Positions 14,565 through 14,862 of a stretch of 14,862 bases of DNA are shown one piece after another. The translations under genes and the position numbers were made by a program. The stretch's first letter is position 1; each line of letters starts with the position of its first letter. The notes beneath the pieces were generated by a model, which worked only from the letters and a program-made list of their open reading frames with translations, was not told the DNA's origin and ran no database searches. The DNA is from an uncultured Bacteroidota bacterium (lineage in GTDB: Bacteria > Bacteroidota > Bacteroidia > Chitinophagales > Saprospiraceae): NCBI GenBank assembly GCA_937876435.1, contig CALEIL010000471.1, forward strand, positions 1 through 14,862, read 5' to 3'.

Positions 14565-14862
14565 ATGAGTACTGGTGTGAAAAATACGGACAGAATCCTA
14601 TCGATCGATGCCCTTCGTGGCTTTGATATGCTGGCGATTATTTTTTTAGATCATTTTTTCCGGAATCTTCACCGGGGTCTGGATTCACCCGTCACCGGAT
14701 TTTTTGCAAATCAGTTTACCCATCCAGAATGGTACGGATTTCACGCTTATGACGTCGTGATGCCCCTTTTTCTTTTCGTAGTAGGTGCGGTGATTCCGTA
14801 TTCATTGTCCAAGATTCAAAAGGACAGTCAGAGTTTGAAGCCTCTCTATATCCGGCTCGGTC
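14565..14862 (+). CDS. DUF5009/HGSNAT-like membrane acyltransferase, 5' part only
   Basis: The window ends inside this gene, with 99 codons visible and no stop. The start ATG lies 22 nt after the previous gene. The protein opens with RILSIDALRGFDML, the hallmark N-terminus of bacterial homologues of heparan-alpha-glucosaminide N-acetyltransferase, entering a first membrane helix at about 20-32. FTHPEWYGFHAYDVVMPLF (51-69) follows, leading into a second helix, FLFVVGAVIPYSL. From family knowledge, the His before W-x-G (here H53) corresponds to the acetyl-accepting His of the human enzyme. Members carry acetyl groups from cytoplasmic acetyl-CoA across the membrane, often to glucosamine residues. 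Its operon position suggests it modifies sugars released from the imported ligand. Confidence 0.85.
   Translation, partial: MSTGVKNTDRILSIDALRGFDMLAIIFLDHFFRNLHRGLDSPVTGFFANQFTHPEWYGFHAYDVVMPLFLFVVGAVIPYSLSKIQKDSQSLKPLYIRLG

Overview
The window looks like chromosomal DNA of a Bacteroidota bacterium. The evidence is a SusC/SusD pair, a FecI-type ECF sigma factor with a FecR-type anti-sigma factor carrying a C-terminal DUF4974-like domain, several lipoproteins with acidic residues after the lipobox Cys, weak or absent Shine-Dalgarno sequences, and one match to the Bacteroidota promoter element TAnnTTTG. The genus cannot be fixed from the sequence. The combination of STN-containing SusC and sigma/anti-sigma control is common in environmental and marine lineages.

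Region 1 (about 1-1380) holds an IS110-family element encoding a DEDD/serine recombinase. Downstream of the recombinase gene is a foldable noncoding stretch (1264-1355). One strand of its loop reads like the joined right and left ends of the element. This suggests a guide (bridge/seek) RNA of the IS1111 subgroup and allows the otherwise unmarked ends to be placed near 68 and 1380. Region 2 (1381-2867) is AT-rich intergenic DNA with inverted repeats, then a calcineurin-like metallophosphoesterase gene, then a repeat-rich convergent intergenic region with hairpins and a 7-nt tandem array.

Region 3 (2868-14862, continuing past the right edge) is a polysaccharide-utilisation-like locus. An ECF sigma gene on the minus strand diverges from fecR. 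Then follow, all on plus and tightly spaced: susC (with an N-terminal STN signalling domain), susD, a DUF4874/DUF4832 lipoprotein, a SusE/F-like surface lipoprotein, a second DUF4832 lipoprotein, and the start of a membrane acyltransferase related to heparan-alpha-glucosaminide N-acetyltransferase (DUF5009 type).

The inferred circuit is as follows. SusD and the SusE/F-like protein capture a ligand at the cell surface and SusC imports it. The SusC STN domain reports occupancy to FecR, which releases the sigma factor to switch on the operon. The two DUF4832 proteins look like TIM-barrel, glycosidase-like lipoproteins and are the only hydrolase candidates visible. No classical CAZyme is seen within the window, so the substrate is unknown. 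The acetyltransferase homologue hints at an amino-sugar-containing ligand.
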